DNA of 64,000 nucleotides, taken from Nocardia asteroides. Its GTDB lineage: Bacteria; Actinomycetota; Actinomycetes; Mycobacteriales; Mycobacteriaceae. This document shows positions 63,953-64,000 of this stretch, piece by piece. Position 1 is the first letter of the stretch, and every line of letters starts with the position of its first letter. The position numbers were made by a program, and so were the translations under genes. Location of the stretch: NCBI GenBank assembly GCA_019930625.1, contig CP082844.1, positions 5,704,001-5,768,000 of the forward strand. Reading direction: 5' to 3'. The notes beneath the pieces are model-generated. The model was not told the origin of the DNA. It did no database searches and was given only the letters and a program-made list of their open reading frames with translations.

Positions 63953-64000
63953 TGCGACTGGCCACAGTGGAACTCGCGAGCGAACCGCGCACGATCGTTC
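63952..64000 (+). CDS. Start of the next operon gene, cut by the window end
   Basis: ATG at 63952 overlaps the preceding stop (TGATG) and reads MRLATVELASEPRTIV to the window edge. The opening MRLAT(V/L) is common in fumarylacetoacetate hydrolase-family proteins, which would fit a catabolic operon, but 16 residues cannot establish it. Confidence 0.45.
   Translation, partial: MRLATVELASEPRTIV

Overview
The window is high-GC DNA with frequent GTG starts, 4-base ATGA/GTGA gene overlaps and gene families typical of mycolic-acid actinobacteria: a DosR/DosS-like system, universal stress proteins, a Ddn-like deazaflavin enzyme and a wax-ester-synthase fragment. The best guess is Nocardia or a close relative in the Mycobacteriales, inferred from gene content alone.

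Layout. (1) 1-6.5 kb: a 1158-residue single-ORF fusion (sigma-70-like, papain-fold-toxin-like, MFS-like and GNAT modules), a frameshifted luciferase-like monooxygenase, a scrap of a DpdA/TGT-like gene and a secreted lipoprotein. (2) 6.5-32 kb: a dormancy or redox-stress island. It has two intact Acg-type nitroreductases and one broken copy, a DevR/DosR response regulator, a haem-GAF DevS/DosS kinase, a receiver-less devR remnant upstream of devS, a flavodoxin, a Rv0079/Rv0080-like pair (ribosome-associated factor plus PPOX protein), five two-domain universal stress proteins, a Ddn-like enzyme, and remnants of HAD-GH65, SulP, DUF4389 and WS/DGAT genes. DosR-box-like imperfect palindromes lie upstream of several of these, so DevS-DevR probably controls much of the island. 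(3) 32-54 kb: an accessory region made of mobile-element debris. It holds three tyrosine-recombinase relics, an intact IS110-type transposase, IS3 and ISL3 scraps, IS21-like end repeats around a cupin gene, a cytosine-methyltransferase fragment, two toxin-antitoxin-like pairs, an N-terminally truncated serine recombinase, a GATase/LysR pair, a gamma-glutamyltransferase, an RCC1-like secreted propeller and a putative leader RNA with an intrinsic terminator. (4) 54.9-64 kb: a catabolic cluster. Cytochrome P450, ferredoxin, ferredoxin reductase, an MFS transporter (internally deleted) and a cupin dioxygenase-like protein run leftward. An LLM flavin monooxygenase, an ornithine-cyclodeaminase-like enzyme, a DapA-family lyase and the start of another gene run rightward, with a LysR regulator between. 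The substrate is not evident.

Many genes are decayed by frameshift, internal deletion or truncation. Several breaks are large deletions that sequencing error cannot explain, while single frameshifts could be either. No tRNA, rRNA or CRISPR array was recognised. All family calls come from reading translations and motifs by eye; no search was run.
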